Assembly: GCF_028288225.1 (NCBI RefSeq)
Contig: NZ_JAQBOC010000006.1
Coordinates: 1-64,000 of the forward strand
From: Mucilaginibacter sp.
Lineage (GTDB): Bacteria > Bacteroidota > Bacteroidia > Sphingobacteriales > Sphingobacteriaceae
Reading direction: 5' to 3'
DNA length: 64,000 nt
The position numbers were made by a program, and so were the translations under genes. Below are positions 1 through 8,421 of the stretch, one piece after another. The notes beneath the pieces are model-generated. The model was not told the origin of the DNA, did not search any database, and saw only the letters and a program-made list of their open reading frames with translations. Each line of letters starts with the position of its first letter. Within the stretch, counting starts at the first letter, position 1.

Positions 1-1919
1 CAATGGGCTTATCCGAAGATAGCATTAAACGCATTGGTGCAACAATTTGGGATTTTAGCGAGGAAGGCTTTGACGAAAAAAGATTGACGGAACAAGGACT
101 GAACCCACGTGACCCGTTGATCTACAAAGTATTGGAACTGACTACGCTACTGATGGGCTTCCCCCGGCAGTTGGGGCAACATACCGGTGGCTTTGTGATC
201 ACGGATAATAAGCTATCCGACCTCTGCCCGGTCCTTCATGCCCGGATGGAGAACCGCACACAATTGGAATGGAACAAGGATGACCTGGAAGCTTTGGGTA
301 TCCTGAAAGTAGATATATTAGGCCTGGGTATGCTGACGATGATCCGCAAGGCGTTTGACTTGGTGCAGCAGTGTTACGGTAAAAAATTAACGCTGGCGAA
401 CGTTCCCCAGGATGACCCAAAAGTTTACGAAATGATCTGTCATGCCGATACAATTGGTGTATTCCAGATCGAAAGCCGGGCACAAATGTCCATGTTGCCG
501 CGCCTCAAACCCACCTGCTTTTATGATCTCGTGATCGAAGTCGCCATTGTACGCCCGGGGCCGATACAGGGCGACATGGTGCATCCCTACCTGCGCCGCC
601 GTAACAAAGAGGAACCGGTGGAATACCCTTCAAAAGAACTGGAAGAAATATTAGGCCGCACGCTCGGGGTACCCTTATTCCAGGAGCAGGCCATGGAGAT
701 CGCCATTGTTGCCGCAGGGTTTACACCCGCAGAAGCAGACGAGTTGCGGCGCAGTATGGCGACTTTCAAAGCCAACGGCAAATTATACCTCTATGAAAAG
801 AAGCTGGTGGACGGCATGGTGGCCAAGGGCTACGAGGAAGGCTTTTCCAGGCGGGTTTTTAAGCAGCTGCAGGGCTTTGAAGGGTATGGTTTCCCGGAGA
901 GCCACGCCGCCTCCTTTGCATTGCTGGTTTATATATCTTCCTGGCTGAAATATTATTACCCCGATGTATTCTGCGCAGCATTACTCAACAGCCAGCCGAT
1001 GGGCTTTTACCAGCCCGCGCAAATTGTTCGGGATGCGCGGGATCACCAGGTCAAGGTGCTGCCGGTAGATGTTAACTATTCATTTTGGGACAATAAGCTG
1101 GAAGAAAAGGACGGCGCGTATCATGCGGTTCGATTGGGTTTCCGGCAGGTCAAAGGGTTACGCGAGGAAGATATGACTTTATTAATAGCAGGCCGCCATT
1201 CATTTTACAGCCATGTTGACCAGCTGCAGGGGGCAGGCGTCCCCGAAGGTGCTTTGGAAAAGCTGGCAGATGCAGATGCCTTCCGCTCCCTGGGCGCAGA
1301 CCGCCGCAAAGCTTTATGGGAGGTATCGGCTTTAGGCGACCGGCCCATAGCGCTTTTTGAGGGGCAACAATCGGAAAGCGTTAAAGAGGTACAGGTGCAA
1401 TTACCGCTGATGACCGATGGTGAGCATGTGGTGCAGGATTATTCTTCTATTGGCTTATCCCTGAAAAACCACCCCGTAACACTCGTACGTGGAAAGCTGG
1501 ACCTGCTGCACAACACAAAAATTGCTGATCTAAAAAACCGAAAAGACGGCGACCCTGTCAAAGTGGCCGGCCTGATCACCGTCCGGCAACGGCCCGGCAC
1601 GGCTAAAGGCATCCTGTTTATGACGCTGGAGGACGAAACCGGCGCAGCCAATATCGTCGTGTGGGAAAAGCTGTTTGACAAATTCCGTAAAGAAATCATC
1701 CAGTCCCGCCTCTTCATGGTGGAAGGAAAATTGCAGATCGAGGGCGAAGTCATCCACGTAGTCGCCAGGCGCTGTTTTAACCTGAACAGCCTGCTGCGCG
1801 GGCTAACCATAGCAAACGAAGATAACCTGCCACTGCTGACACTGGCACGCGCAGACGAGACGACAGCGCCCGGTCCTGACAGCAGGGAGGCTTTTCATAA
1901 GGGGAGGAATTTTAAATGA
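1..1919 (+). CDS. dnaE2: Error-prone DNA polymerase III alpha subunit DnaE2, C-terminal part (5' truncated by window)
   Basis: The reading frame is already open at the window edge, so only about the last 638 residues are present; the family is usually just over 1000 residues. Visible landmarks are a stretch containing FPRQLGQHTGGFVI, then RPGPIQGDMVHPYLRRR, a helix-hairpin-helix region, and a C-terminal OB-fold with ETGAANIVVW near residue 545. These match DnaE2/ImuC, the translesion polymerase that acts with ImuA and ImuB in SOS mutagenesis, rather than replicative DnaE. The partner genes would lie upstream, outside the window. Base composition is rich: one line (721-780) counts 34 G/C in 60, well above lines sampled to the right. 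The stop is TGA at 1917-1919. No terminator is obvious after it. Confidence 0.93.
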   Translation, partial: MGLSEDSIKRIGATIWDFSEEGFDEKRLTEQGLNPRDPLIYKVLELTTLLMGFPRQLGQHTGGFVITDNKLSDLCPVLHARMENRTQLEWNKDDLEALGILKVDILGLGMLTMIRKAFDLVQQCYGKKLTLANVPQDDPKVYEMICHADTIGVFQIESRAQMSMLPRLKPTCFYDLVIEVAIVRPGPIQGDMVHPYLRRRNKEEPVEYPSKELEEILGRTLGVPLFQEQAMEIAIVAAGFTPAEADELRRSMATFKANGKLYLYEKKLVDGMVAKGYEEGFSRRVFKQLQGFEGYGFPESHAASFALLVYISSWLKYYYPDVFCAALLNSQPMGFYQPAQIVRDARDHQVKVLPVDVNYSFWDNKLEEKDGAYHAVRLGFRQVKGLREEDMTLLIAGRHSFYSHVDQLQGAGVPEGALEKLADADAFRSLGADRRKALWEVSALGDRPIALFEGQQSESVKEVQVQLPLMTDGEHVVQDYSSIGLSLKNHPVTLVRGKLDLLHNTKIADLKNRKDGDPVKVAGLITVRQRPGTAKGILFMTLEDETGAANIVVWEKLFDKFRKEIIQSRLFMVEGKLQIEGEVIHVVARRCFNLNSLLRGLTIANEDNLPLLTLARADETTAPGPDSREAFHKGRNFK

Positions 1920-2029
1920 GCAGAAATATCTGTGTGCATTGTGATAAGGGTGTAGATTAAAACCCCAGACAGCGAGTGCAAGGGGGCTTTTACTGCTTAG
2001 GTCGCTGCATAATACGCTGGCCAAAAAAA

Positions 2030-2263
2030 TCATTTCAAGCATGCCTGATCCCGAAACACATAAAATTGGTAGCAAACTTCAACGAGAATATGAAATGGCT
2101 CTGCATCCCGTGATTCAGTAGGTATAGTATTTATCCATTCGTTCAATTCCATTATGCGTTTACACATGATCGGATAATATTTTGATATATCATTGCCGAC
2201 GTACCAGTCTGCGGTTATATTCATTAAATCAAGGTGAATTTCGGCCATGAATGCATCATTCAT
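2030..2263 (-). CDS. Small hypothetical protein (77 aa), last ORF of a minus-strand micro-ORF row
   Basis: No family is recognised. From the ATG at 2263 the product is 77 residues, acidic and aromatic-rich (MNDAFMAEIHLDLMN at the start, FRDQACLK at the end), a composition that reads like real coding sequence. A TTG at 2272 would add three residues. No clear ribosome-binding site is visible. It follows three even smaller same-strand ORFs (2302-2451, 2448-2561, 2618-2782), the middle two overlapping by ATGA, which suggests one transcript. It could also be a chance ORF. Confidence 0.35.
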   Translation of the reverse strand: MNDAFMAEIHLDLMNITADWYVGNDISKYYPIMCKRIMELNEWINTIPTESRDAEPFHILVEVCYQFYVFRDQACLK

Positions 2264-2301
2264 TTTTATCAATGTTAGGGAGAGCTTCGGCTAATAATAG
2301 A

Positions 2302-2451
2302 TTAATTCAGGGGGAGTTGTATTGTTTTTGCAGACTGCAATCGTGACGGGTTTATCATAGTAACCGGACTTTGATCGCAGGGCATGGGTACTGCCCAGCC
2401 GTTATTGCAGCAAGGACACCAAGCGATACTTTGATCAATGTAAACCGTCAT
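2302..2451 (-). CDS. Very small Cys-rich ORF (49 aa), translationally coupled
   Basis: Starts ATG at 2451 and ends TAA at 2302. The predicted peptide begins MTVYIDQSIAWCPCCNNGW and has a CPCC cluster plus one later Cys, suggesting possible metal or disulfide chemistry; this is inference. Its start overlaps the stop of the preceding ORF as ATGA (2448-2451), a common sign of coupled translation. No family is recognised. Too short for confidence without homologues. Confidence 0.35.
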   Translation of the reverse strand: MTVYIDQSIAWCPCCNNGWAVPMPCDQSPVTMINPSRLQSAKTIQLPLN

Positions 2452-2561
2452 GATTGTGATGCCGCATTGTTATCGGGCGGTCTGTCTACCAGAGATTGAA
2501 CTTGCGGGCTTTTAACGCCAATACCATACGGCACCAGGCCAACGGGAGCTGTAGCTTTCAT
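2448..2561 (-). CDS. Very small ORF (37 aa) coupled to the next
   Basis: ATG at 2561, TGA at 2448-2450. The peptide begins MKATAPVGLVPYGIGVK. It is not recognised. The main reason to list it is the 4-bp ATGA overlap with the following ORF and its place in a row of same-strand small ORFs. It may be a fragment of a decayed gene. Confidence 0.3.
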   Translation of the reverse strand: MKATAPVGLVPYGIGVKSPQVQSLVDRPPDNNAASQS

Positions 2562-2617
2562 TAATGGGTCAGTATAAATTTAATCGGGGACTTAAAGGTA
2601 TTATAATTTTTTGATTA

Positions 2618-2782
2618 TCAAACAATTAAAATTTTCAGTGGATTAATTTCGTCATCTATTCGGTGCAGGCAATCTGCATAGTCAGATATCGAAAGCTCCT
2701 GCATTCTCTTGTCTTTTGCCTTCCCACGCAAAACAACGGTAAGCAATTGATCGGGAGCAGCATCCAAATTGACCCGCACCAT
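2618..2782 (-). CDS. Small hypothetical protein (54 aa)
   Basis: ATG at 2782 is preceded 4 nt upstream on the minus strand by AGGGG, a plausible ribosome-binding site and unusual in this AT-rich genome. The 54-residue product (starting MVRVNLDAAPDQLLTVVLRG, ending PLKILIV) has charged and hydrophobic residues in a natural-looking pattern, and the stop is TGA at 2618-2620. It heads the row of minus-strand micro-ORFs. A further weak ORF (2816-2953, 45 codons) lies just upstream on the same strand. No family is recognised. Confidence 0.4.
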   Translation of the reverse strand: MVRVNLDAAPDQLLTVVLRGKAKDKRMQELSISDYADCLHRIDDEINPLKILIV

Positions 2783-3150
2783 ACTGCCCCTATCGCGGGC
2801 GCTGAATACTTTGAATTAGATGCCTGCGGTTTGAAAATAGTTGTAATCAGGTATTACTCTCATAAATTTAAATTTCCCTATACAACACATCTTCAAAGGA
2901 TATTCAATAGCACACAGAGTAGAAAAAAGCGTAGGAGTTCGAATTAAAGGCATACTGTAAAATGCACGACAGTAAAAACGCTTACTCCATAGCTGGTCTG
3001 AAAGAATTTGGTTCTAAATATCAAAGATAATAACGGTATTAATGTTTTATTAACGCTTTGTTATCCCGCAAAGCGTTATTTGCAACCGATACCACAAGAA
3101 TAAAATTTGCTTAATCCCCTTTTGTAAAAACCAAATTATTAAGACAAACT

Positions 3151-4167
3151 ATGCACATACGAAACTTTTTTTTCAAAGAGATCAAGACCGCTACTTTGAG
3201 GAAAACCACTGTCGTTTTATTTACTGCTGCAACTATATTTTCGGGTTGTAAGTCACAAAAATCAATTTCAATTTCTAAATTGGCGGAAAATCCGTTTATC
3301 AGGCATATGTATACCGCAGATCCCTCTGCAAGAGTATGGAAAGATGGCCGGTTATATGTTTATGCTTCACATGATGTGGATCCTCCGCGTGGATGCGATT
3401 TGATGGACCAGTACCATGTTTTTTCAACTGATAACATGGTGAACTGGAAAGATCACGGTGAAATATTGCGTGCCAGCCAGGTACCATGGGGCCGCAAGGA
3501 AGGTGGCTTTATGTGGGCTCCGGATTGTGTTTATAAAAATGGTACCTATTATTTTTATTTTCCTCATCCCAGTGGAACAGAATGGAATAAAACATGGAAA
3601 GTTGGAATTGCTACAAGCAAAAAGCCAACAGGTGATTTTGTTGTGCAAGGATACCTCGAATTAGGTAACGACAATTATGCGATGATTGACCCATGTGTTT
3701 TTGTTGATGATGACGGACAAGCTTATTTTTATTATGGCGGTGGTAGCAGATGCGCCGGAGCCAAATTGAAAGACAATATGTCTGAACTGGCTCAGCCTTT
3801 AGTATTTATGGATGGGTTAAAGGATTTTCATGAAGCTACGTGGGTGTTTAAAAAAGATGGATTATATTATCTCACTTATGCCGATAACAATAAAGTGAAT
3901 GGAAAAAGTGCTAATCGTCTGAATTATGCAACGAGTAAAAGCCCTTTAGGCCCCTGGACTTATAGGGGTGTTTATCTAGACGCAACGGGCTGTGACACAA
4001 GCCACGGTTCAGTGGTAGAATATAAGGGGCAATGGTATGCTTTTTATCACAACGATGTACTTTCGGGACAGGGAAATCTTCGTTCTATTTGTGTGGATAA
4101 GCTATATTTTAATGCTGACGGAACAATTCAAAAGGTTATTCAAACAGGAAAGAAAAGCAATAAATAA
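3151..4167 (+). CDS. Glycoside hydrolase family 43 lipoprotein
   Basis: The 338-residue product has an N-terminal hydrophobic segment and lipobox FSGC (Cys33), so it should be anchored in an envelope membrane. A five-bladed beta-propeller of the GH43 type follows. The usual catalytic trio is visible: Asp57 in ADPSAR (base), Asp180 in MIDPCVF (pKa modulator) and Glu228 in FHEATW (acid). Family members release arabinose or xylose from plant polysaccharides; the exact substrate cannot be told from sequence. It stands alone, with no SusC/SusD pair or other CAZyme beside it. Codon composition is AT-richer (25 G/C of 60 on line 3601-3660) than the dnaE2 gene to its left. Confidence 0.9.
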   Translation: MHIRNFFFKEIKTATLRKTTVVLFTAATIFSGCKSQKSISISKLAENPFIRHMYTADPSARVWKDGRLYVYASHDVDPPRGCDLMDQYHVFSTDNMVNWKDHGEILRASQVPWGRKEGGFMWAPDCVYKNGTYYFYFPHPSGTEWNKTWKVGIATSKKPTGDFVVQGYLELGNDNYAMIDPCVFVDDDGQAYFYYGGGSRCAGAKLKDNMSELAQPLVFMDGLKDFHEATWVFKKDGLYYLTYADNNKVNGKSANRLNYATSKSPLGPWTYRGVYLDATGCDTSHGSVVEYKGQWYAFYHNDVLSGQGNLRSICVDKLYFNADGTIQKVIQTGKKSNK

Positions 4168-4556
4168 TAAGCAGCTTCCGGTCGTCTTATTGCAATTCTG
4201 CAAACCTGGGCTGAGTATAAACAATACATTATTGCAATGGCTTTTCAAAGGATAAGCCGTCACGCCTGCACGAACGAAGTTCCGAGATAATCTACCTGAA
4301 AAACAAAGAGTTACAAGCAAAAAAAGCGGGGCAAAAACCTGTTTTTCAGACCTCGCCCCATAAGGGGTCCTAATGGTACAAATGTCGAACCGGTTTATAT
4401 TGGATTTGGAACAAATTGCTGGATTTTAGAACTAAGCTACCATTGAATTTTGATTCTGCCATTTGCACCCCTTTACCTTTCAATTCATTTTATCAAATAT
4501 TTAATTGCGCTGGTGTTTGCAAAATCAACTTGCGTATTTCCTATCTTTAGGTTAAA
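4168..4556 (+). other. Intergenic stretch, no supported gene
   Basis: There are 389 bases between the GH43 gene and the VOC gene. Short frames are open on both strands but none has a convincing start or composition. A small CCCC-ATAA-GGGG hairpin lies at 4356-4367. Nothing else is recognised. Confidence 0.5.
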
Positions 4557-5066
4557 ATGCATATCATGAAAAAGTTTGCGCTAATCGGCCTGCTTTGCGC
4601 GGCCTTCCTGTTGGGCTATGGTTTCAGCCGTGTAACCAATACTGTTAATAGCGGTCCGCGCGTGACGGGCCTCGGTGGTATTTTTTTTAAGGCCAAAGAC
4701 CCCGCGGCACTGAAAGCCTGGTACAGTAAGAACCTGGGCATCCGCATGGGGGAATACGGTTCAACTTTTGAATGGCACCAGGGCATGGACAGTACAAAAA
4801 AGGGGTTTACCGCATGGGCACCGTTTAAGGAAACCACCAAATACTTTCAGCCCTCTGAAAAACAATTTATGATCAATTATCGCGTGGAAGGGTTGACTCA
4901 ACTTTTAGCCCAAATGAAAGCGGCGGATATCCTGCCGGTTGACAGCGTGGAAAAGACGAGCTATGGTAATTTTGTACACTTGATGGACCCGGAGGGCAAT
5001 AAGATCGAATTATGGGAGCCCAATGATGTGGAATATGCCAAAATGGGCACCGCCACCACCAAATAA
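4557..5066 (+). CDS. VOC-superfamily (glyoxalase-like) protein with N-terminal membrane anchor
   Basis: The 169-residue product begins with a hydrophobic segment (residues 4-22, FALIGLLCAAFLLGYGF) that could be a signal peptide or anchor. One vicinal-oxygen-chelate domain follows, from about residue 38 (GGIFFKAKDPAALKAWYSKNLGI) to the LMDPEGNKIELWEP motif near 155. VOC domains bind a metal in glyoxalases, dioxygenases and antibiotic-binding proteins; the actual substrate is unknown. An internal ATG at 4566 (MKKFAL) is the more typical start for an exported protein. An exported VOC protein is uncommon, so the N-terminal segment is worth noting. Confidence 0.8.
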   Translation: MHIMKKFALIGLLCAAFLLGYGFSRVTNTVNSGPRVTGLGGIFFKAKDPAALKAWYSKNLGIRMGEYGSTFEWHQGMDSTKKGFTAWAPFKETTKYFQPSEKQFMINYRVEGLTQLLAQMKAADILPVDSVEKTSYGNFVHLMDPEGNKIELWEPNDVEYAKMGTATTK

Positions 5067-5169
5067 ACAGCAGCGATGTCTATTCGCCTATGGTCGGTGT
5101 TATCCTTTAGACTTGCAGAAAAAAACGGAATGTGTAAAGATCAAACCGTGACTTACCGGCGGATGCCCA

Positions 5170-6327
5170 CTACAAATAAGAGAGCCACCACCGGCGGTGC
5201 GCACGTTTATAATTACCATACCATTTACAAGGGAAATAAAATGCAGCCACCACAGACAGCCAAAAAAGATAGACGGCCCATAAAGGGAAACCAAAGCCTT
5301 GTGCCTGCCACACAAACGGATTTCCATCTGATTTGAATGGAAGGCCCTTCACTCCGATCAATAAAATATTCATAACCCTAAGCAGGCATAAATGCCCGAT
5401 AAAATAGAAGTAGGGTACATTGCCATAGACTTCAAAGAAAGCGGTTACCCGATTATTGAACTTTTCTGCAAGTGCCAGCAGGACCATTACCGGCCCTAGT
5501 GTCATAGAGAAAAAGAGCAGTGAAGGCGTTTGTTTCGTTGTGTTGAGAAAAGACAGTAACGTATGGGCCGCATTCCGCTGGACCGACCAGGGAGCCGGGT
5601 CGCCATAATGGTTGACCATCCGCAATAGGATAAACACTCCGATGAACGATAAACCGCAAGCCAATAATACTTTTTGTCTTTTCCTAGCGTCGGCCCCGGT
5701 TTGATACAGTTTGCCAAAAACGTAGCCCAGCAGCAGTGCACCCGTCCAGGGGATGACCGCGTACAATTCGGCGATCGACCGGTGGGCGCTTAGCGGTATG
5801 ATCGCTCCCCTGGCGGTCAGAAAAATAGTGCACAAGATACCCGTTATTTCATTTTCAGGAGGCCGCACGTAATCCAATGCATTATGCCCAAATAGAATGA
5901 GTAATGCTATAGCAGCGATCACCGCCCGCGGCGCATTGATCAGCAGCGCGAGGATAATCATCCCAAAGCCAATAACCCAAAGAACTTCCAGCACAAGCAT
6001 GTGGTACTGCAGATCCAGGCTAAACAGTAAGCTGATGATCAGCAGGTCCGACAGAATGAGCCACGCCCCTCTTTTGAGCAGGACGCGGCTGAGTTCTTTT
6101 TTTGTTCTGCTCTGCCCTGCCAGGAATGCCGATACTCCGCTGAGAAAGACGAACGTTGGTGCGCAGTAATGCGTGATCCAGCGGGTGGAAAAAAGGATCA
6201 CTGTTGTGGTATGCATGTTCACCGGCGAGGGCCCCGGGTAATGCAGGAAGTCGCGCGAATGGTCCAGCGTCATGATCACCATGATCAGGCCGCGAATAAT
6301 GTCGATAGCATGGATGCGTTCTTTCAT
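5170..6327 (-). CDS. DUF1624 / heparan-alpha-glucosaminide N-acetyltransferase-like membrane protein
   Basis: The 385-residue product opens with RIHAIDIIRGLIMVIMTLDHSRDFLH, the hallmark N-terminus of the DUF1624/HGSNAT-catalytic family of multi-pass acyltransferases; the DHSR His is the conserved candidate for acyl transfer. About ten hydrophobic segments follow, and the basic C-terminal tail ends in RRWWLSYL. Family members are thought to move acyl groups across membranes, but the substrate here is unknown. The gene converges with the VOC gene (103 bases between the stops) with no clear terminator between them. Confidence 0.85.
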   Translation of the reverse strand: MKERIHAIDIIRGLIMVIMTLDHSRDFLHYPGPSPVNMHTTTVILFSTRWITHYCAPTFVFLSGVSAFLAGQSRTKKELSRVLLKRGAWLILSDLLIISLLFSLDLQYHMLVLEVLWVIGFGMIILALLINAPRAVIAAIALLILFGHNALDYVRPPENEITGILCTIFLTARGAIIPLSAHRSIAELYAVIPWTGALLLGYVFGKLYQTGADARKRQKVLLACGLSFIGVFILLRMVNHYGDPAPWSVQRNAAHTLLSFLNTTKQTPSLLFFSMTLGPVMVLLALAEKFNNRVTAFFEVYGNVPYFYFIGHLCLLRVMNILLIGVKGLPFKSDGNPFVWQAQGFGFPLWAVYLFWLSVVAAFYFPCKWYGNYKRAHRRWWLSYL

Positions 6328-6904
6328 CGGTTCGGTTCAGATTTAAATACGGTAAGCCCAGCTTTCAGGTTGTTTCAACAACGAGTTGCCCACGGTTATT
6401 CGTTCCGGCCCAAGATTTCTGAACAAGAGAATTTTTATCGTTCAACTTCGTTTATTACCGCTTGCAATATACGACCAAAAATGCTTTCGCCAAAGCTTGC
6501 TTACCCCGCACTAAAGAACTTAATGCGGCAGTGGACGCTTGCATGATACCCGATTTCTCCGCTTTCAGACTTTAGTCGGCGTTATCACTGCATTAATTCC
6601 ATTCCAAACAAAAAACGCCTCTCATTTACATGAGAGGCGCCTGGGTCGATCATGGGTCTATTTTCAAATAACTTTATAGCTGACTTGAAAAAAATTGCTC
6701 GAATTTGAGGACGGTAATGGGGCAAATTCGAACCAAGATGAATTTTATGGAAAAATCATTTTAAACAATATAGAGGTTGCAAAATGTAGCAATCCAGCGC
6801 GCGACCTTCAACCATACAACGCTTATTTTATCTATTATCTTAGTTGGTGCACGGCCTGGGAGCAAGTCTTCCAGGGAGCTTTAAGTTTAAAAATGCTGCT
6901 ACTG
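6328..6904 (-). other. Intergenic stretch, no supported gene
   Basis: There are 577 bases upstream of the DUF1624 gene and downstream of the anti-sigma-like gene. A + strand frame at 6695-6934 is open but has unlikely composition and overlaps the end of the anti-sigma gene. The recognisable element is the hairpin at 6616-6639. Confidence 0.5.
6616..6639 (-). terminator. Rho-independent terminator for leftward transcription
   Basis: Two perfect 10-bp arms (CGCCTCTCAT and its complement) enclose a 4-nt loop and are followed on the minus strand by a run of T. It lies 265 nt downstream of the sigma/anti-sigma operon, whose mRNA would have to read through the interval. Confidence 0.65.
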
Positions 6905-7324
6905 TTAAAGCTCCGGCCTTTTAAAAATAGTTGATTTTATCAGTACCTGGTCGAGATATTGGATGGTTAGAAAACCGAATATACCCAAAAAAAATACCCA
7001 TTTATAGTCTGTGGCTATGTTTAAAAATCCGCTGCCTAACTGTGGCTTTAATAGGAAAAACAGGCCATAGATCAATGCCATAACAACTGAAACTACCGCT
7101 ATTGATATTAAATACGACCGCAGTTCGCTGTTCTGCCTGCTTTGGGCCTGCACCTGGCGTGTAACCCTGGCTGAAAAATCAAAAGGCAAGCCTTCAGCGG
7201 GCTCCCTACTGAGCAGGTCAAATAAGACGTGATAGGCTTTCGTGTCAACCGGGGGCATGCCGTCACTTTTATGTCCGTTTTCTTCCAGCCAATTTTGTAT
7301 TTCTTCGTCATTCATCTTCTTCAT
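6905..7324 (-). CDS. Putative membrane anti-sigma factor partner of the ECF sigma factor
   Basis: The 139-residue product has a soluble N-terminal half with charged residues, then two membrane segments (about residues 69-92 and 107-125) and a short basic tail. Its start overlaps the end of the sigma gene by 4 bp (ATGA, 7321-7324), so the two are almost certainly co-translated. That position and topology fit a membrane-bound anti-sigma factor that holds the sigma factor inactive. The sequence shows no zinc-finger anti-sigma motif (HxxxCxxC), so the role rests on context. It could instead be an unrelated small membrane protein. Confidence 0.7.
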   Translation of the reverse strand: MKKMNDEEIQNWLEENGHKSDGMPPVDTKAYHVLFDLLSREPAEGLPFDFSARVTRQVQAQSRQNSELRSYLISIAVVSVVMALIYGLFFLLKPQLGSGFLNIATDYKWVFFLGIFGFLTIQYLDQVLIKSTIFKRPEL

Positions 7325-7878
7325 AACAATTCGCTTTTAAGGTATATTTCCATCTTTTGCTTTAATAATTTTCGCGCCCTGAAAAGATAATTTTTTATCG
7401 TCCCTTCGGGCATTCCGGTAATTTCGCCGATCTCCTCATGGGAGAACTCATTGAGGTGAAAAAGTGTTATTACGGTGCGGTATTTGACCGGTAATTGTAA
7501 AACCAGCTGTTCAATATATTTTGCCGCATCTTTTTTGGTCAGCAGCAGCTCCGGGTTATCGTTGGTAAAATGGTAATTCTCCATATCCTCCGGGTAATTG
7601 ATCGATACTTCCTTTTTATACTTTTTTATATAATTAATACCGGTAAAATAGGCTATCCGGGCTATCCAGGTGGAAAGCTTTGACTGATAGCCAAACCTGA
7701 AAAGGCTGTTATACACCTTAATGAAAACTTCCTGGCAAATATCCTCTACATCCTCCGGCTCACGTACCAGTCGGTTGACCACAACATAAACCAGGCGTTC
7801 ATATTGTTTCACCAAAGACTCAAATGCGCCCATATCGCCATTTAAAATTTTGGTGACAGCCTCCCTTTCATTAAACAT
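7321..7878 (-). CDS. ECF-type RNA polymerase sigma factor
   Basis: The 185-residue product has the two domains of a group 4 sigma factor: region 2 (about residues 10-80, with EDVEDICQEVFIKVYNSL, which contacts the -10 element and core enzyme) and region 4 (about 120-180, EEIGEITGMPEGTIKNYLFRARKLL, a helix-turn-helix reading the -35 element). The anti-sigma-like gene overlaps downstream. The promoter region carries an apparent ECF promoter (TGCAACCT, 14 nt, TGACTA) directed at this gene and a matching one directed at the divergent gene, suggesting that the sigma factor drives its own transcription. The start ATG lies only 8 nt after the -10-like box. Confidence 0.92.
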   Translation of the reverse strand: MFNEREAVTKILNGDMGAFESLVKQYERLVYVVVNRLVREPEDVEDICQEVFIKVYNSLFRFGYQSKLSTWIARIAYFTGINYIKKYKKEVSINYPEDMENYHFTNDNPELLLTKKDAAKYIEQLVLQLPVKYRTVITLFHLNEFSHEEIGEITGMPEGTIKNYLFRARKLLKQKMEIYLKSELL

Positions 7879-7885
7879 ACCTCAT

Positions 7886-7913
7886 TAGTCAGCAGTTATG
7901 AAAAAAGGTTGCA
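7886..7913 (-). promoter_or_regulatory. Predicted ECF promoter for the sigma/anti-sigma operon
   Basis: On the minus strand TGCAACCT (7913-7906) is followed after 14 nt by TGACTA (7891-7886), and 7 nt later by the sigma gene ATG. The same two boxes recur in the opposite orientation at 7933-7961. Confidence 0.6.
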
Positions 7914-7932
7914 GTAAATATTTAAAAAAAAT

Positions 7933-7961
7933 TGCAACCTAAACCCTTCCGGAGTTGACTA
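7933..7961 (+). promoter_or_regulatory. Predicted ECF promoter for the divergent gene at 7992
   Basis: TGCAACCT (7933-7940), 15-nt spacer, TGACTA (7956-7961); the ATG of the small membrane protein follows 30 nt later. The two -35-like boxes form an 8-bp inverted repeat, aggttgca and tgcaacct, separated by 19 nt of A/T-rich sequence. Confidence 0.6.
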
Positions 7962-7991
7962 CTGTGTAAATTTCATTTAAAAGAAATCAAT

Positions 7992-8330
7992 ATGAATCAG
8001 CAAAACTCAGCCTTCTTTGCGGTGATCGGACTGGCCGTCACCATCGCATGGGTCATCATATCCTGGTATAACTACCGCCTAAAAAAACGCATTATCGATT
8101 CCGGTCCCTTAAACGATGAAGCGCTTGGCTTCGTCAAAAAGCTGTCCGGTTCAGGTACCGAGGCGCTCAAATGGGGCTGCATCATCTTTTCGGCGGGGAT
8201 GGGTTTGGTCGTGATCGATTTTATCAAATATGATAACGGGTCATCCTTACCCTTTGGCATCGAGGCCATGTTCATTGCGGCCGGTTTCCTGGTTTACTAC
8301 TTCGCGTTAAAAAAACAGCAACAGCCTTAA
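7992..8330 (+). CDS. Small membrane protein with three predicted membrane segments
   Basis: The 112-residue product has hydrophobic segments at about residues 8-26, 57-76 and 90-105, joined by short charged loops; it ends in KKQQQP. No enzyme motif is present and the family is not named with confidence (it resembles DUF6249-type proteins). It diverges from the ECF sigma gene and has a matching predicted ECF promoter. It is therefore probably a member of that regulon, together with the outer-membrane receptor gene 91 bases downstream. Confidence 0.75.
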   Translation: MNQQNSAFFAVIGLAVTIAWVIISWYNYRLKKRIIDSGPLNDEALGFVKKLSGSGTEALKWGCIIFSAGMGLVVIDFIKYDNGSSLPFGIEAMFIAAGFLVYYFALKKQQQP

Positions 8331-8421
8331 TTCCGCGGCCAGCATCATCATTCATTTTATAGAAATTAAAAGTATTTTTTACTTAAGGGGAAGATTATTG
8401 CCCTTTCAAACCTTTATCATC

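Noticed and set aside
1439..1810. Minus-strand 123-codon frame inside dnaE2
   Set aside because: Shadow of a well-supported coding region on the other strand.
2663..2947. + strand frame of 94 codons
   Set aside because: Composition is unlike a protein, and the minus strand opposite carries a better small ORF with a ribosome-binding site.
4102..4320. Minus-strand 72-codon frame overlapping the GH43 3' end
   Set aside because: Overlaps a real gene and lacks coding-like composition; the + strand there is also open by chance.
6695..6934. + strand frame of 79 codons in the gap before the anti-sigma gene
   Set aside because: It overlaps the convincing anti-sigma frame, and its sequence has no recognisable pattern.
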